Made by a program: the position numbers and the translations under genes. Positions 54,481 through 54,680 of a stretch of 54,680 nt of DNA are shown in pieces. The DNA is from Azonexus sp. (lineage in GTDB: Bacteria > Pseudomonadota > Gammaproteobacteria > Burkholderiales > Rhodocyclaceae): assembly GCF_030824335.1 (NCBI RefSeq), contig NZ_JAVBXX010000020.1, forward strand, positions 1 through 54,680, in the 5' to 3' direction. The notes under the pieces are model-generated. The model saw only the letters and a program-made list of their open reading frames with translations, ran no database searches and was not told the DNA's origin. Every line of letters begins with the position of its first letter. Position 1 is the first letter of the stretch.

Positions 54481-54680
54481 ACCTTCAGTCCTCTTTCGCG
54501 GGCCATGGTGATGGCGGTGTCTTCGATCATGTCTTCCTGGCCGCCGACCATGCCGCGGCGGCCGAGTTCGACCAGAATGTCGCGGGCCGGCACGCCGTAC
54601 TTGACGGCAGCGCGCTTGGCAAACAGCAGGAAGGAGCCATAGACCCCGGCGTAACCCAGCGTCAGCGCATCGCGGTCGAT
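54477..54680 (-). CDS. dmpG: 4-hydroxy-2-oxovalerate aldolase, copy 2 (5' part outside window)
   Basis: Only the last 67 codons are visible. They encode the C-terminal part of the same aldolase as at 1-576: [20 protein letters not shown] and [20 protein letters not shown] are identical. By hand, 10 of 204 nt differ; four are silent third-position changes in the shared part and six lie in the final few codons, where the protein ends RERGLKV rather than RERGLLA. The stop overlaps the dmpH start by 4 nt. This copy sits in a normal meta-pathway operon, so it is probably the pathway enzyme here. Confidence 0.9.
   Translation of the reverse strand: MDRDALTLGYAGVYGSFLLFAKRAAVKYGVPARDILVELGRRGMVGGQEDMIEDTAITMARERGLKV

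Noticed and set aside
1..54680. CRISPR arrays, tRNA and rRNA genes
   Set aside because: I saw no regularly spaced repeats and no cloverleaf or ribosomal signature in the intergenic regions.

Overview
The window looks like chromosomal DNA of a high-GC betaproteobacterium. An origin in Rhodocyclales (Dechloromonas/Azonexus/Ferribacterium type) is an inference from gene content: meta-cleavage genes for aromatic compounds, a fused Liv-type transporter, a betaproteobacterial porin, many c-di-GMP and histidine-kinase sensors, and a large ars operon. I found no rRNA, tRNA or CRISPR array and no complete insertion sequence.

Both edges lie in aromatic-degradation genes. The left edge (1-9055, + strand) holds the 3' end of a 4-hydroxy-2-oxovalerate aldolase, a LivH-LivM-LivG triple fusion, LivF, a hemerythrin-like protein, a Bcr/CflA exporter, an MhpC/BphD-type hydrolase, a porin and glyoxalase I. 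The right edge (46.6-54.7 kb, - strand) holds a second, almost identical aldolase copy, 2-oxo-3-hexenedioate decarboxylase, 4-oxalocrotonate tautomerase, a YCF48-type lipoprotein, an RND/MMPL permease, a DUF1302 barrel and a DUF1329 protein. The two aldolase copies form inverted repeats about 54 kb apart.

The middle starts with a binding protein plus hybrid histidine kinase pair (9.1-12.9 kb). A minus-strand block follows: glycosyltransferase, LpxH-like phosphoesterase, and a TerC-CBS-CorC membrane protein. Next is a complete phosphate operon read leftwards, pstS-pstC-pstA-pstB-phoU-phoB-phoR, with a Pho box before pstS. On the + strand come a chemoreceptor, a membrane histidine kinase, and a GGDEF-EAL protein translationally coupled to a PhnD-like binding protein.

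Positions 30.5-34.7 kb are an acquired island: a Dcm-type cytosine-5 methyltransferase, Vsr, an MvaI/BcnI-family nuclease and a decayed tyrosine recombinase. The nuclease and methyltransferase should form a type II restriction system. Vsr should repair the T:G mismatches left by deamination of methylated sites.

Positions 34.7-41.8 kb are an eight-gene arsenic operon: arsR, arsC, acr3, arsD, arsA, a thioredoxin/DsbD-like fusion, an ArsP permease and a CxxC mini-thioredoxin. Most junctions overlap by ATGA. The first five genes give arsenate reduction and arsenite export. The last three look like a redox-coupled module, possibly for organoarsenicals. Beyond it lie a Lys/Ala-rich protein, rpiA, an EAL-CBS-GGDEF regulator, small proteins and YggX.
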